Source: Chloroflexota bacterium (lineage in GTDB: Bacteria; Chloroflexota; Dehalococcoidia; UBA3495). From it: a stretch of DNA of 5,276 nt. The notes under the pieces are model-generated. The model had not been told where the DNA came from. It made no database searches and worked only from the letters and a program-made list of their open reading frames with translations. The stretch spans positions 1 to 5,276 of the forward strand of contig JACZRM010000143.1 in assembly GCA_022576105.1 (NCBI GenBank), written 5' to 3'. Both the position numbers and the translations under genes were made by a program. Shown one piece after another: positions 5,178-5,276 of the stretch (positions are counted from its first letter, which is position 1; every line of letters begins with the position of its first letter).

Positions 5178-5276
5178 GCCGGGGTTCACGCAGAGCAATT
5201 TTACCCTTGGAAATTTCCTGATATAGCTCCGGCCCGCATGGCGCGTAGGGCACTATTGGTCTGCCTTGACATGCTC
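5146..5276 (-). CDS. Possible C-terminal end of a leftward gene (partial)
   Basis: On the minus strand a frame is open from the right edge to TAG at 5146-5148 and encodes about 42 residues, with a protein-like segment GRPIVPYAPCGPELYQEISK. It would converge on and overlap the last 32 bases of the preceding rightward gene. I do not recognise the family, and the fragment is too short to be sure that it is coding. On the plus strand a competing start, ATG at 5238, opens a frame to the edge but has no ribosome site. Confidence 0.25.
   Translation of the reverse strand, partial: ACQGRPIVPYAPCGPELYQEISKGKIALREPRPTGLFPSPAG

Noticed and set aside
5209..5218. GGAAATTTCC palindrome after the last gene as a terminator
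   Set aside because: There is no loop and no following T-run. It is a simple 10-base palindrome and may be chance.

Overview
The window looks like a piece of an uncultured, moderately GC-rich bacterial genome. The gene content fits groups such as Chloroflexota (Dehalococcoidia/SAR202-like), but that is an impression from family content and not a proof. Genes are bacterial in style: AAGGAG-type ribosome sites, a sigma70-like promoter and a rho-independent terminator.

Layout: 1-359 (+) is the C-terminal end of an MmgE/PrpD-family protein. 360-886 holds no convincing gene. 887-1321 (-) is a small low-molecular-weight phosphatase/arsenate-reductase-like protein. 1378-2184 (-) is decayed DNA: the 3' half of an IS3-family transposase, with one terminal repeat, is joined in frame to a frameshifted staphylococcal-nuclease-like gene. 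2239-2296 is a strong terminator for the leftward genes that follow. 2331-3243 (-) holds two tandem paralogues of the carboxymuconolactone decarboxylase (CMD/AhpD-like) fold. 3244-3531 is a divergent control region with several dyads and a promoter facing each way. 3532-4089 (+) is a UGSC-family selenoprotein read through an in-frame TGA at 3826-3828. 4086-5177 (+) is its translationally coupled partner, a conserved protein of unknown function. The right edge is mostly non-coding, with a possible leftward partial ORF.

The main result is the selenoprotein. A simple stop-to-stop reading ends the gene at 3828 and leaves a false 260-base gap. Reading TGA as selenocysteine gives the family's signature U-G-S-C at residues 99-102 and an 86-codon continuation whose real stop overlaps the next start codon (ATGA). 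A hairpin with apical GGTCT begins its loop 18 bases after the TGA, the same distance as in the E. coli fdhF SECIS as I remember it. The rightward pair and the leftward CMD pair share a compact intergenic region and may be co-regulated redox or detoxification units; that link is inference.
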